NCBI RefSeq assembly: GCF_001625085.1
Contig: NZ_BDAW01000009.1
Span: 186,001-250,000, forward strand
Direction of reading: 5' to 3'
Length of the DNA: 64,000 nt
Source of the DNA: Nocardia acidivorans NBRC 108247
GTDB taxonomy: Bacteria > Actinomycetota > Actinomycetes > Mycobacteriales > Mycobacteriaceae
Shown: piece by piece, positions 29,200-38,013 of the stretch
Position numbering within the stretch: position 1 is the first letter of the stretch
How the letters are laid out: every line of letters starts with the position of its first letter
Translations under genes and position numbers: made by a program
Notes under the pieces: model-generated
Told to the model about the DNA's origin: nothing
The model's input: the letters and a program-made list of their open reading frames with translations, nothing else
Database searches by the model: none

Positions 29200-30036
29200 A
29201 TGAGATCCGGCACCCTGCGCGTGCCCGGCGCGATCGTCTACTACGAGGTGCGAGGCAATGGACCACTGCTGCTGGTGATTCCGGGCGGGGGCGGGGATGC
29301 CGCCGTCGTGGATCCGCTCGCGGATCTGCTCGCGGAGCGGTTCACGGTGGCCTGTCTGGACCCGCGCGGGTACTCGCACAGCACCATCGATGACGGGGAA
29401 CCGCTGGATCAGCGCGTCGAGGTCCAGGCCGACGACGTCTATCGGCTGATCACCCACCTCACCGATGAGCCCGCCTACGTGTTCGGCGGCAGCAGCGGTG
29501 CGATCGTCGGGCTGGAGTTGCTGGCCCGGCATCCCGACCGTGTGCACCGGCTCGTCGCACACGAACCGCCGTGCTTCGCAATCCTTCCCGACGCGGAGGC
29601 GCAGCGGGCATTCGTCGATGAGGTCTACACCCTCTACCGCACCGAGGGCCTCGGGGCGGCGGGGGCGCGTTTCCTGAAAGGCATCGGCGGCACCATGAAG
29701 CCCCTGCCCGACCCCGCGAGCCTGTCCCCGCGCGCTCAGGCCATGATGGCGCGGCTGATAGCCAACTCCCCCGTCATGATGGAACACGAACTGCGCCAGT
29801 TCACTTCGCACATCCCCGATGTCGAGGCTCTGAGGAAGGTCACCGATCGTCTGGTCCTGGCCTCCGGCCACGAAACCGGCGACCACCTCCCGGCCCGCCC
29901 GGCAGCCGTCCTCGCCGCGCGTCTCGGTATCGAGGGCACCCGATTCCCGGGCGGCCACAGCGGTTTCACCGACGAACCGGAAGCCTTCGCCGACCTCCTG
30001 ATGCGGACCCTGTCGACATCGGCGGCGCATACCTGA
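29200..30036 (+). CDS. Alpha/beta-fold hydrolase (paralogue 2)
   Basis: A 278-residue alpha/beta hydrolase related to the divergent neighbour. An HGxx-like oxyanion segment is IPGGGGDAA (about residues 27-35). The nucleophile is S98 in VFGGSSGAIVG, and the terminal His is in FPGGHSGFTDEPEAFADLL. LDPRGYSHS parallels the DPRGHGRS of paralogue 1. ATG is preceded by AGAGGGG. Expression is probably controlled through the dyad at 29151-29184, which lies between its start and the likely -10 region. An imperfect hairpin follows the stop. Typical functions of this group are ester or peroxide chemistry; none can be assigned. Confidence 0.88.
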   Translation: MRSGTLRVPGAIVYYEVRGNGPLLLVIPGGGGDAAVVDPLADLLAERFTVACLDPRGYSHSTIDDGEPLDQRVEVQADDVYRLITHLTDEPAYVFGGSSGAIVGLELLARHPDRVHRLVAHEPPCFAILPDAEAQRAFVDEVYTLYRTEGLGAAGARFLKGIGGTMKPLPDPASLSPRAQAMMARLIANSPVMMEHELRQFTSHIPDVEALRKVTDRLVLASGHETGDHLPARPAAVLAARLGIEGTRFPGGHSGFTDEPEAFADLLMRTLSTSAAHT

Positions 30037-30060
30037 CGCCATGCCGGTGCGCCGGTGGCC

Positions 30061-30084
30061 CGGACCCACAAATCATGTGGTCCG
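30061..30084 (+). terminator. Possible terminator hairpin
   Basis: CGGACCCACA and TGTGGTCCG form a stem with one bulged C around the five-base loop, 25 bases after the hydrolase stop. No long T-tract follows, so the call is tentative. Confidence 0.4.
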
Positions 30085-30124
30085 CCTTCCCGATTCAGTA
30101 CTCCCGCACTGTTAGCGTCGGCAC

Positions 30125-30484
30125 ATGATCAATGGTGCGCACACCATCATCTACGCCTCCGACGCCGAGCGCGCGCGGGCCTTCTTCCGCGATGTGCTGA
30201 ATCTGCCGAATGTCGATGCCGGGGGTGATTGGCTGATCTTCAAATCCCCGCCCGGTGAGATCGCCTTCCATCCGGCGGCCTCGCCGGAGAGCGGTCTGCA
30301 CGCGCTCTATTTCATGTGCGACGACCTCGAGGCCACCATGGCCGAACTCGCCGCCAAGGGCGTCGAATTCAATTCGGAGATCAGCGAGGCTCGCTGGGGC
30401 CGGATCACCAGCTTCCTGGTGCCGGGCGCGGGTGAGGTCGGGCTGTATCAGCCGCTGCACCCGCTCGCCTATGACCTGGACTGA
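30125..30484 (+). CDS. VOC-superfamily (glyoxalase-like) protein
   Basis: A 119-residue single-module VOC protein. The betaalphabetabetabeta repeats start with GAHTIIYASDAERARAFFRDVL, typical of glyoxalase/bleomycin-resistance proteins. The second module contains LHALYFMCDDLEATMAELAAKGVEF, then the strand GRITSFLVPGAGEVGLYQP with the usual terminal Glu. Metal-ligand His is replaced in the first strand pair except H5, so it may be a binding protein or a dioxygenase-like relative. It stands alone between the hydrolase and the NmrA-like gene. Function cannot be set further. Confidence 0.85.
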   Translation: MINGAHTIIYASDAERARAFFRDVLNLPNVDAGGDWLIFKSPPGEIAFHPAASPESGLHALYFMCDDLEATMAELAAKGVEFNSEISEARWGRITSFLVPGAGEVGLYQPLHPLAYDLD

Positions 30485-30604
30485 TGTCGAACGACCCGGG
30501 AGAATCGTAAGGATTCCTCGCCGATGCTGTTCCATCCGTTCACTTCTCGTGTATTCCTGAATCCGGGCTACCATTCGGGGGCCACCGGTGAAGGGGTTTC
30601 GAGC

Positions 30605-31441
30605 ATGTTCGTGGTGACGGGTGCGACCGGCAATGTGGGCGCGGATCTGGTGCAGGCCCTCGCGGGCGGTGACGAGCCGGTGCGGGCCCTGGTGCGCGAT
30701 CCGAGGCGGGCGGCGCTACCGCGGGGCGTCGAGGGCTTCGCGGCGGATCTGACTGCGCCGGAAACGCTTTCGGCGGCCTTCGCCGGAGCCCGCGCGGTAT
30801 TTCTGCTGCCCGGCTATCCGGGTGTGGCGCAGGCGGCGGTCAAGGCGGGCGTGGAGCATATCGTGCAGCTGTCCGGTGTCTCGGCCGCCACCGGTGATGC
30901 GAGCAACGCCGTGACCCGATACATGATGGCCTCCGAACGCGAGGTCACCGAATCCGGTGCGGCATGGACGATTCTGCGGCCCTGCGCCTTCGATTCGAAT
31001 GCCCTGCGCTGGCTGCCCCAGCTCACCGCGGGTGATGTGGTGCGCGCAGCCTTCCCGGAGGTCCGCACGGCCTCGCTGGACCCCTATGATCTGGCGGCGG
31101 TGGCTTCGCACGCCCTGCTCGAGGATGCCTATCGCGGCGAAATTCTCTGGCCCACCGGCCCGGAACCGCTGCGCCCGGCCGATCAGGTCGCGATCCTGGC
31201 GCGGATTCTGGATCGCGACCTGATCTGTGTCGGACTCGGCGATGCGGAGGCGCGGGCGGATATGTTGCGCGACACCCCCGTCGAATACGTGGACGCCTTC
31301 TTCGACTTCTACGTCAACGGTGCCATCGATGAATCCATCGTCCGGCCGACCGTGGAGGAGATCACCGGCCGCGCACCACGCACCTTCGCCCAGTGGGCCA
31401 CGGTGCACGCCGGTGCCTTCCGGGGCGGCGCGACCGAATAG
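30605..31441 (+). CDS. NAD(P)-binding NmrA/atypical SDR-family protein
   Basis: A 278-residue Rossmann protein of the NmrA-like atypical short-chain dehydrogenase group. The nucleotide-binding motif is VTGATGNVG at residues 4-12. The segment ILRPCAFDSNALRWLP is typical of the group, as is the C-terminal sequence PRTFAQWATVHAGAFRG. The canonical Tyr-x-x-x-Lys pair is not evident; in its place is TRYMMASEREV. Such proteins act as NAD(P)H:quinone reductases or redox sensors. ATG at 30605 has GAAGGGG upstream and gives the normal N-terminus; the longer frame from 30524 adds 27 atypical residues. Confidence 0.88.
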   Translation: MFVVTGATGNVGADLVQALAGGDEPVRALVRDPRRAALPRGVEGFAADLTAPETLSAAFAGARAVFLLPGYPGVAQAAVKAGVEHIVQLSGVSAATGDASNAVTRYMMASEREVTESGAAWTILRPCAFDSNALRWLPQLTAGDVVRAAFPEVRTASLDPYDLAAVASHALLEDAYRGEILWPTGPEPLRPADQVAILARILDRDLICVGLGDAEARADMLRDTPVEYVDAFFDFYVNGAIDESIVRPTVEEITGRAPRTFAQWATVHAGAFRGGATE

Positions 31442-31463
31442 ACCGCCTCGGAACGGGTTTCGA

Positions 31464-33503
31464 CTAGCCGGTCAGCCCCCGCCGGTTCAGCAGCGGTTGA
31501 ATCTCCGGGGCCCGGCCGCGGAACGACTCGTACGCCACGAGCGGGTCGACCGATCCGCCTTTGGCGAGCAGTCCGCGACGGAACTGTTCACCTTTCTCGC
31601 GGATCGGGGCGGCGCCGTCCTCGAACCACTCCACGGTGTCTGCGTCGAGCACCTCACTCCAGATGTAGGAGTAGTAGCCCGCGCCGTAACCGCCCGCGAA
31701 GATATGCGCGAAGTATCCGGTGCGGTAGCGCGGCGGAATGGCCGACAGCGCCAGACCGGCCTTGCGCAACGCCGATTCCTCGAATAGTTCGGCGTCGATA
31801 TCGGCGGATTGGTCGGCGGTGATGCGATGCCACGCCCAATCCAGCAGGGTCGCGCCCAGGTACTCCACGGTGCGGAAGCCCTCGCCGAATCGCGCTGCGG
31901 CGGCTCGCTTGTCGAGGAGTTCGGCCGGGATCGGCGCACCGGTCTCGACGTGTTTGGCGTAGTTCTCCAGAATCTCGGGGCGATCGGCCCACATCTCATT
32001 GACCTGGGACGGGAACTCCACGAAGTCGCGCGGCACAGAGGTTCCGGAGAAGAACGGATACTCCACATCGGAGAACAACCCGTGCAGAGCGTGCCCGAAC
32101 TCGTGGAACAGCGTGCGGACGTTGTCCCAGGTGAGCAGGGCGGGTTCGCCCGCAGGCGGTTTCACGATATTGAGGTTGTTGACCACCACCGCGCGCGTGC
32201 CCTCGAGACCGGACTGACCGACGAGTTCATTCATCCACGCGCCACCGCGCTTGGACGGCCGGGCGAAGAAGTCGCCGAGGAACAGGCCCAGGCCACTGCC
32301 GTCCGCATCGAAAACCTCGAAGATCCGGACCTCGGGGTGATATCCGACCAGATCCGTACGCTCCCGGAAGGTGATGCCGTACACCAGTTCCGCGGCATGG
32401 AAGACACCGTCGCGCAGCACCCGCTCCAGTTCGAGGTAGGGGCGCAGCGCATCGGCATCGAGTGCGAAGCGTTCGGCGCGCACCTTTTCAGACCAGTACT
32501 GCCAATCCCAGGACCGCAGTTCGGTATCGGCGGCCGGATCACCCGCGCGCATGGCGGCCGTCAGTTCGGCGGCCTCGCGCTCGGCATTGGCGACCGCGGG
32601 CGCGATGAGCTGGGTCAGCATATCCTCCACCGCATCGGTGGTCTTGGCGGTCTGATCGGCGACGGTGTACGCGGCGTGATCGGTGTAGCCCAGCAGGGCG
32701 GCGCGCTTGGCGCGCAGGCTCGCGATCCGGCCCGCCAGTTCGGCATTCGGGCTGCCGCCGAAGCCGCGCCCGAGCGAGGCCATCATCATGCGGCGGCGCA
32801 CTTCACGATCGGCGAGTTCGGCGAGCACCGGCTGATTGGAGACATTCTGCAGACTCAGCGCCCAACCGTCCTGGCCGAGCGCGCGGGCGTTCTCGGCGGC
32901 CGCGGCCACCGCGGCCGGTGTCAGCCCCGCGAGTTCCGCCTCGGTGTCCAGCACCAGCGTCGCGGCCTTGGTGGCGGCCATGATGTTGTGCTTGAACTCG
33001 GTTGTCGCCGAGGCGATCTCCATATTCCAGGCGCGCAGTTGATCCCGTTCGGATTCGCTCAGGGCGGCCCCGGCGCGCACGAAGCGCGTGTAATACCGCT
33101 CCAGCAGGCGCGCCTGCTCCGCGCTCAGCTCCAGGTTCTCCCGCTGCTCATAGAGCGCGCGGATGCGCGCGAACAACTGCTGATTCAACAGCATGGCATC
33201 GTTGAGCGCGGCCAGCTTCGGCGACATCTCCCCCTCGATCGCATCGACCCCCGGGGTGGAGTCCGAGGAGGAGATATTGAAGAACACATTCGCGACGCGC
33301 GTCAGCACGGCCCCCGAACGCTCCAGCGCCACCACCGTATTCGCGAAGGTCGGCCCCTCGGTGTTGCCGGCGATGGCGTCGATCTCGGCGAGCTTCTCCG
33401 CCATGCCCGCCTCGAACGCGGGCAGGTAGTGCTCCTCGCGGATATCCGCGAACGGCGGCAGCTGATACGGCAGGGTGCTGGGTTCGAAGAACGGATTGCT
33501 CAC
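31464..33503 (-). CDS. M3-family zinc metallopeptidase (dipeptidyl carboxypeptidase/oligopeptidase)
   Basis: A 679-residue cytoplasmic M3 peptidase, about the normal length for Dcp/PrlC-type enzymes, which cleave short peptides. The zinc motif is HEFGH at residues 467-471 in TLFHEFGHALHGLFSDVEY. The third ligand Glu and the conserved substrate-binding stretch SGTSVPRDFVEFPSQ follow about 25 residues later. The helical N-terminal half forms the lid of the deep channel. No signal peptide. Start: GTG at 33503 with AGGG upstream, giving VSNPFFEPSTLPYQLPPF; a TTG two codons before is also possible. It is monocistronic with an independent role in peptide turnover. Confidence 0.93.
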   Translation of the reverse strand: MSNPFFEPSTLPYQLPPFADIREEHYLPAFEAGMAEKLAEIDAIAGNTEGPTFANTVVALERSGAVLTRVANVFFNISSSDSTPGVDAIEGEMSPKLAALNDAMLLNQQLFARIRALYEQRENLELSAEQARLLERYYTRFVRAGAALSESERDQLRAWNMEIASATTEFKHNIMAATKAATLVLDTEAELAGLTPAAVAAAAENARALGQDGWALSLQNVSNQPVLAELADREVRRRMMMASLGRGFGGSPNAELAGRIASLRAKRAALLGYTDHAAYTVADQTAKTTDAVEDMLTQLIAPAVANAEREAAELTAAMRAGDPAADTELRSWDWQYWSEKVRAERFALDADALRPYLELERVLRDGVFHAAELVYGITFRERTDLVGYHPEVRIFEVFDADGSGLGLFLGDFFARPSKRGGAWMNELVGQSGLEGTRAVVVNNLNIVKPPAGEPALLTWDNVRTLFHEFGHALHGLFSDVEYPFFSGTSVPRDFVEFPSQVNEMWADRPEILENYAKHVETGAPIPAELLDKRAAAARFGEGFRTVEYLGATLLDWAWHRITADQSADIDAELFEESALRKAGLALSAIPPRYRTGYFAHIFAGGYGAGYYSYIWSEVLDADTVEWFEDGAAPIREKGEQFRRGLLAKGGSVDPLVAYESFRGRAPEIQPLLNRRGLTG

Positions 33504-33540
33504 CAGCAAACCCTATGCCGTATCGCCTGACGAGGTGGTG

Positions 33541-34590
33541 TCAGCGCCCGTTGCGGTTCCGGTACTCCACCGCATAGCCCAGTTTGCCCGGCTTGTCCGC
33601 CGAGTAGGGCTGCGAGATCTTTCCGAATTCGCCCTTGTCCTCGGCCTTGCCGTCATTCCAGGCGCTCAGCTGATCGAGCTCCTTGGCCGTCTTGCCCTCG
33701 GCGACAATGGTGTCCGGGGACAGCGCGGTCTGCGCCTTGGTGACGGTCTTCAGCGCTGCCAGGTAGGCGGTGAAGTCATCGCGATTCCAGTCGCCGCCGA
33801 TAGCGCCCTTGCGCATCCAATCGCCCCAGAAGAACTCCTCGAACGGCAGATCGCCGACGTGGTAGCCGATATCGCGGGCGAAGTACATCATGCTGCGGTA
33901 CTTGTCGTCGGCGAAGTTGGCCAGGCCCAGGGACTTCGGCAGCTGATCCACCGCTACCGGATTGCCCTGCACGTCTTTGAGCCACACCCAGCCGTTGGCC
34001 TTCATCTGCGCCCAGAAGTCGGAATCCGAGAGCGTGCTCAGATTGCCCAGCACCTTCAGGCGCACATGCATGTCCGCGCCGCCGTCCGGGGTCTCCAGGT
34101 AGGAGGTGAGGGTGTGGTGGCCGTCGGTGAGGTACGGCTTGCCACCGGGGCCGATGACCACGGTCTTCATGGCCGCGATGCTCTCGGCGGTCTCCTGGCC
34201 CGCGGCCAGCTTGCACTGGAACGAGGACGGATCGCTCAGGCGCGCATTCGGGGTGGCCGAGACGACGGCGAGCTGACCATTGCTCTCGCACCAGTCGTTG
34301 AACTTGGAGTTGATCTGGTCCTTGCCGAACGTGTAGCGGCCGAGCTTGTAATAGATCTCGTCGTAGCCCAGTGCGGGCTGGGTGGCCAGCACATCGCCGA
34401 TGCGCACATCCAGGAGATCACCCGCCGCCGCGCAGGAGTACGCACTGCCCGCCGATCCGCTGCGCAGCGCGCACAGCGGATCCGCGCCGGCGCTGCCCGG
34501 GGCGACCCAGGTGATGCCGCTGGTCAAAGCCATCAGGGCTCCGGCGATGGCCGCGGTCCAGCGGCCCCGTGCGACGGTGGTACTGCTCAT
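33541..34590 (-). CDS. Secreted ParB/Srx-like domain protein
   Basis: A 349-residue exported protein. The N-terminus is a signal peptide: basic TTVARGRW, a hydrophobic core AAIAGALMALTSGI and a cleavage site around GSAGADP (about residue 38). The mature part belongs to the ParBc_2 group (putative ParB/sulfiredoxin fold). The diagnostic central motif is KPYLTDGHHTL, preceded by IGDVLATQPALGYDEIYYKLG and followed by WVWLKDVQGNP. The start at 34590 is chosen because GAGGAT precedes it and the signal peptide then begins at once. In cytoplasmic ParB this fold binds CTP or acts as a nuclease; the role of the secreted form is unknown. It has no evident operon partner. Confidence 0.82.
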   Translation of the reverse strand: MSSTTVARGRWTAAIAGALMALTSGITWVAPGSAGADPLCALRSGSAGSAYSCAAAGDLLDVRIGDVLATQPALGYDEIYYKLGRYTFGKDQINSKFNDWCESNGQLAVVSATPNARLSDPSSFQCKLAAGQETAESIAAMKTVVIGPGGKPYLTDGHHTLTSYLETPDGGADMHVRLKVLGNLSTLSDSDFWAQMKANGWVWLKDVQGNPVAVDQLPKSLGLANFADDKYRSMMYFARDIGYHVGDLPFEEFFWGDWMRKGAIGGDWNRDDFTAYLAALKTVTKAQTALSPDTIVAEGKTAKELDQLSAWNDGKAEDKGEFGKISQPYSADKPGKLGYAVEYRNRNGR

Positions 34591-34711
34591 CGAAATCCTC
34601 ACATCCGCATGACATCCAAGCCGCATCACCGTGGCGACGCCGGATGTCCGGACGGCCATCTACCGGCAGACGAATGTTGTTCGCTCGGACAACAATTGGT
34701 GAATTCGGCGG

Positions 34712-35227
34712 TCAGGCCGCGGTCCAGAGGGCTTCGGCGGGCTTGTCCGGATCGACCCATTCGGTATCGAAGTACCAGACCAGGCCCTGCGAGTACTCCG
34801 CGATGCGCAGGGCGATGACCGATCCGAACACCGCGCCCAAACCGTGCGAATCATCCGCGGCCATCTCGATATTCACCACCTGTGTGGTCGCGGCCAAGTG
34901 TGCTCGAATCCGGTCCGCTCCCGGTCCCACCGCCCCGATCAGCGACTCCCCCAATGCCTCGCCCACCTGGGCGACAACCTCCGCGCCGGTCACATCGGAG
35001 ATCCGAATCCCCCGCCCCCGCTGCCCTTTCCATTCCACGCAGATATCCGGCTCGGCGGTGATTTGCAGATTGACCAGTGCGTCCTCGAGCGCCACCTCCA
35101 CCTCGTCGGCGCTCGCGAAGAATCCTTCGGCCAGCGTCCACAGATCCGCGCTGGATATCCAATCCCACATTTCAGCGCCGTCCAGTTCCACTGACTCCCG
35201 GCAGTACACGCTGATCCACTCCGCCAC
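34712..35227 (-). CDS. Hypothetical protein, 171 residues
   Basis: I do not recognise this protein. It is acidic, rich in Asp/Glu and Trp, and has no signal peptide or membrane segment. The sequence alternates helical stretches (for example ADEVEVALEDALVNLQI) and short strands, and contains the conserved-looking segments CVEWKGQRGRGIRISDV and VWYFDTEWVDP. GTG at 35227 follows a GGTGGG sequence. Codon use and third-position GC match its neighbours, so it is very probably expressed. It lies between the secreted ParB-like gene and an F420/FMN monooxygenase, each with its own spacing. A single-domain immunity or regulatory protein is one possibility, but this is speculation. Confidence 0.65.
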   Translation of the reverse strand: MAEWISVYCRESVELDGAEMWDWISSADLWTLAEGFFASADEVEVALEDALVNLQITAEPDICVEWKGQRGRGIRISDVTGAEVVAQVGEALGESLIGAVGPGADRIRAHLAATTQVVNIEMAADDSHGLGAVFGSVIALRIAEYSQGLVWYFDTEWVDPDKPAEALWTAA

Positions 35228-35315
35228 GGGCCCACCGTAGCGTCCGGGATCGTCCCGCTGAACCCCGACGGCCGTTGGCTCGCAATAATTCCGGCAATCG
35301 GATGGCGTCGCCGGA

Positions 35316-36188
35316 TCAGGGAATGAGGGGGCGGAGTTGGTCGGTGACGAAGCGAATGAAGCCGTTGGGATCGGGTTCGTCGGCGGTGGGTTGCAGAATG
35401 ACGCTGGTCGCGCCCGCTTCGGCCCAGCGCAGCACGGTGTCGGCTATCTCCCGGGCGTCACCGGCTATACCCACATCGGGGATGGTGTTGCGGTCTTTGG
35501 TCTCGAGTTCGGCGGCTACCCGTTCGGCCGCACCCGGACCGGTCGCCGCGAGCAGGTAGACCACTATCGGGAAGGGCTGGGCGGCAAGTGATTCGGGGCG
35601 GGCGGCCCGGATGATCTCGGTGGCGGCGCGAATGCCCTCGGCGGAGTTGGAGTTGTCCAGAACCACGCCGTCGGCGGATTCGCCCACCAGCTGAAGGGTT
35701 TTCGGACCCTTGGCGGCGGCGAGGATCGGCGGGGCGGCGGCCGGGGGCCAGTCGAGGGCCACATCGTCGAGTTGGACGTAGCGGCCCTTCACTGTGAGGC
35801 GCTGACCCGCGAGCAATCCGCGCAGGGCTTCGAGGTATTCGCGCAGCAGGGTGACCGGTGAGGCCGCCCGCGCGCCGACCTGGCCCATCCAGTTCTGGAC
35901 GCCGTGGCCGACGCCCCAGATGCCGCGGCCGGGGAACATGCGCTCCAGGGTCGAGATCTCCATGGCGGTCACCGCGACATTGCGCAGTGGCACCGGGAGT
36001 ACGCCCACGCCGATGCGGACTCGTTCACTCCAGGCGAGCGCGGTTGCGGCGGCGGAGATTCCGCCCTCCAGGAAACAGTCTTCCCACAACCACAGCTCAT
36101 CGAGCCCGGACTCGTCGGCGGCGCGCACCGCGGCGCGCAGGGACTCCGGTGGATTCTGCGGACGGAACACCGCTCCCAAGCTGGTCAT
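35316..36188 (-). CDS. LLM-class flavin/F420-dependent oxidoreductase
   Basis: A 290-residue luciferase-like monooxygenase superfamily enzyme with the TIM-barrel signature. The start LGAVFRPQNPPESL, the segment GLDELWLWEDCFLEGG, and RIGVGVLPVPLRNVAVTAMEISTLERM are typical of the actinobacterial branch, many of which use F420. GVGHGVQNWMGQVGAR is the phosphate-binding loop. The Tyr/His pattern near PPILAAAKGPKTLQLVGE matches. ATG at 36188 overlaps no other gene. A decayed two-component remnant lies directly upstream. Whether it binds FMN or F420 cannot be decided by eye. Confidence 0.9.
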   Translation of the reverse strand: MTSLGAVFRPQNPPESLRAAVRAADESGLDELWLWEDCFLEGGISAAATALAWSERVRIGVGVLPVPLRNVAVTAMEISTLERMFPGRGIWGVGHGVQNWMGQVGARAASPVTLLREYLEALRGLLAGQRLTVKGRYVQLDDVALDWPPAAAPPILAAAKGPKTLQLVGESADGVVLDNSNSAEGIRAATEIIRAARPESLAAQPFPIVVYLLAATGPGAAERVAAELETKDRNTIPDVGIAGDAREIADTVLRWAEAGATSVILQPTADEPDPNGFIRFVTDQLRPLIP

Positions 36189-36198
36189 GAATTCATTG

Positions 36199-36635
36199 CT
36201 ACCAGAGCGGTGTGAACGACGCAGGGCATTGCCGCCGGTATTCCTTTCGGGTGAGGACCGCGGGACGAAATGGGACGTCGTTCAGCAGAAACCCGCCCGC
36301 GCTCGCCCGCACCGCCGCGACGGCGTGATCATCGAGATCATAGGTGGTGAGCACCAACACCTTCGGGGTCGTCGCCGTCGCGGCCGGGAGTATTTGCCGT
36401 GTGGTCTCGATACCGCGACGCGTTCGCGCATTCCCAGCAGCCCGTAACCCGCACGGCCCGATCCGGGTGCGCCGCGCCCATCGTCCACTACGTCGATGCG
36501 CAGCCACCCGTCTCGCGGGACTATCGAAACCCGGGCGCGCACCGGATCCGGCGTGTTTGACCATATTGGTCGCATCGACCAGCGCGGTTCGCCGGCGCAA
36601 CCAGAACACCACCCGCTCGTCGACCACCTGACCAC
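36199..36635 (-). pseudogene. Remnant of a histidine kinase and response regulator pair
   Basis: Two overlapping frames together preserve pieces of a NarL/DesK-type two-component system. One carries an N-box-like VDATNMVKHAG. A shift of frame then gives the G-box region WLRIDVVDDGRGAPGSGR and GYGLLGMRERVAV of the HATPase domain. A second shift gives PKVLVLTTYDLDDHAVAAVRA followed by GGFLLNDV, the end of a receiver domain. All pieces are in natural order on the minus strand, but the kinase front, the rest of the receiver and the LuxR output domain are missing. It is non-functional. Confidence 0.75.
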
Positions 36636-36710
36636 CCTAATTTGAGCGGAACATGCCCAGGGAACGATCTTTCAGCCCCCGGAATCCGACCTCCGGAACA
36701 GGGCGATGGC

Positions 36711-37511
36711 TCACGACGAGGCGGCGGTATCGGGATCCACGCCGTGGGCGCGCGCATTCGCATCGATGATGCGCCGCAACCAGATATTCAAGCCGGGAGC
36801 CAGCGCGTTGTAGAAATCCGCATAGCCGGAATCGTCGACATACATGCGGGCTATGCAGACTTGCATCGCATGCGTGCAATCGAAATACTGCCCGATCGAG
36901 GCGCGATGGCGTTCGGCCAATGCGTCGGCCTCGGCGGTGCCCGGCGGTACGCCGCGTCGAAATGCCTCGGCCAGTTCGGCATTCAACGCATTGACCGCAT
37001 CGGTGATCTCCCGCCATTCGGCGGGCGTGCGATCGGCGGATCGTTCGGCGTATTGCGCCCACTGCGGCGTCTCGGCCCAGCGTGAATGTGCATCGCTCAC
37101 CCAGCCGGGCTGCCATTCGGCGCCGAAGATCGCCACCTGTTCCTCGGCTGAGAGCAGCAGCCCCGATTGCCTGGCCTCGATCAATCTGTCCAGCGCATCG
37201 GACATGCTCTGCAAATGTGCCATGCGCGCACGCAATTGCTCACGCTGACGGCGCAGCGATGCGGTGGCATCGGAGGCGGGCGCGTCCAGCAGCGCGGCGA
37301 TATCGGTCAGCGGGACATCCAATTCGCGGTAGATCAGAACGCGGTGGATACGCGTCACATCCTCCGGGGTGTACAACCGATAACCGCCGGGCGTGCGGTC
37401 GGACGGGCACACCAGGCCGATCTCATCCCAATGGTGCAGGGTGCGAATGGTGACGCCCACCAGCGCGGCGACCGCGCCGACCGTCCGCCCCTCGGCCGTA
37501 TCACCGGCCAT
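36711..37511 (-). CDS. MerR-family regulator with TipAS-type effector domain
   Basis: A 266-residue TipAL-like activator. Residues about 10-75 form the MerR winged helix (TVGAVAALVGVTIRTLHHWDEIGLV and TPGGYRLYTPEDV, in pieces), then comes a coiled-coil dimerisation helix (about 80-125), and residues about 135-260 are a TipAS antibiotic-recognition domain with IFGAEWQPGWVSDAHSRWAE and the cysteine segment DCTHAMQVC. TipA proteins bind thiopeptides or other drugs and activate promoters with long spacers. The gene overlaps the preceding VOC gene by 11 bases, so the two form an operon. A 19-bp-spacer promoter with a dyad at 38014-38044 fits autoregulation. Confidence 0.92.
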   Translation of the reverse strand: MAGDTAEGRTVGAVAALVGVTIRTLHHWDEIGLVCPSDRTPGGYRLYTPEDVTRIHRVLIYRELDVPLTDIAALLDAPASDATASLRRQREQLRARMAHLQSMSDALDRLIEARQSGLLLSAEEQVAIFGAEWQPGWVSDAHSRWAETPQWAQYAERSADRTPAEWREITDAVNALNAELAEAFRRGVPPGTAEADALAERHRASIGQYFDCTHAMQVCIARMYVDDSGYADFYNALAPGLNIWLRRIIDANARAHGVDPDTAASS

Positions 37512-38007
37512 CGCCGGCGATTCCTATGGACCGGAGGAATTCCGCTTCGGGGCCGGACGAATCGTACGGGCGCGCGGCGGTCATGACGACTCGCGTGCGC
37601 TCGGGGGTGCGCACCTCCAATTCGATCGAATTCCACGGCATTCGGCGCGGACCCGTCGTGCAGCCCGGGACCAGGCGCTCACACTCGGCGGCGATCTGAT
37701 CGATCTGGTTCAGGACGCAGGAGAAGCTCACCGTCTGCGCCGGCGCCTCGGCGGGCTGCTCACCCGGGACGAGCAGGACGTCCTGGAAGGCCCAGCGCCG
37801 CAGGTGAGTGATCTGGTTCGGGACGGTGAACAGGTCGAAGAAGCCGAGACCGCGCGTCCAGAAATCCACGGAGGCAGCCAGATCGGCGGTCGGAACGGTG
37901 ACGAACATCGGCATGCCGTACAGGCCGTGGAAGAGTTCGGGCGCCTCGGCGTCCAGTGCCGGGAGGGGAACGGGGCTGATATCGAAAGCGGGATAGGTCT
38001 GTGCCAT
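37501..38007 (-). CDS. VOC-superfamily protein, first gene of the TipA operon
   Basis: A 168-residue glyoxalase/bleomycin-resistance-like protein. After a 30-residue N-terminal extension, MFVTVPTADLAASVDFWTRGLGF opens the first VOC module. The second contains VSFSCVLNQIDQIAAECERLV, and SIELEVRTPERTRVVMTAARP closes it. VOC proteins may sequester or modify toxic ligands, including antibiotics. Because the downstream partner is a TipA-type drug sensor and the promoter has MerR-type geometry, a drug-binding or inactivating role is a reasonable inference. ATG at 38007, only seven bases from the -10 hexamer, implies a very short or absent leader. Confidence 0.87.
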   Translation of the reverse strand: MAQTYPAFDISPVPLPALDAEAPELFHGLYGMPMFVTVPTADLAASVDFWTRGLGFFDLFTVPNQITHLRRWAFQDVLLVPGEQPAEAPAQTVSFSCVLNQIDQIAAECERLVPGCTTGPRRMPWNSIELEVRTPERTRVVMTAARPYDSSGPEAEFLRSIGIAGDGR

Positions 38008-38013
38008 GAAGAG

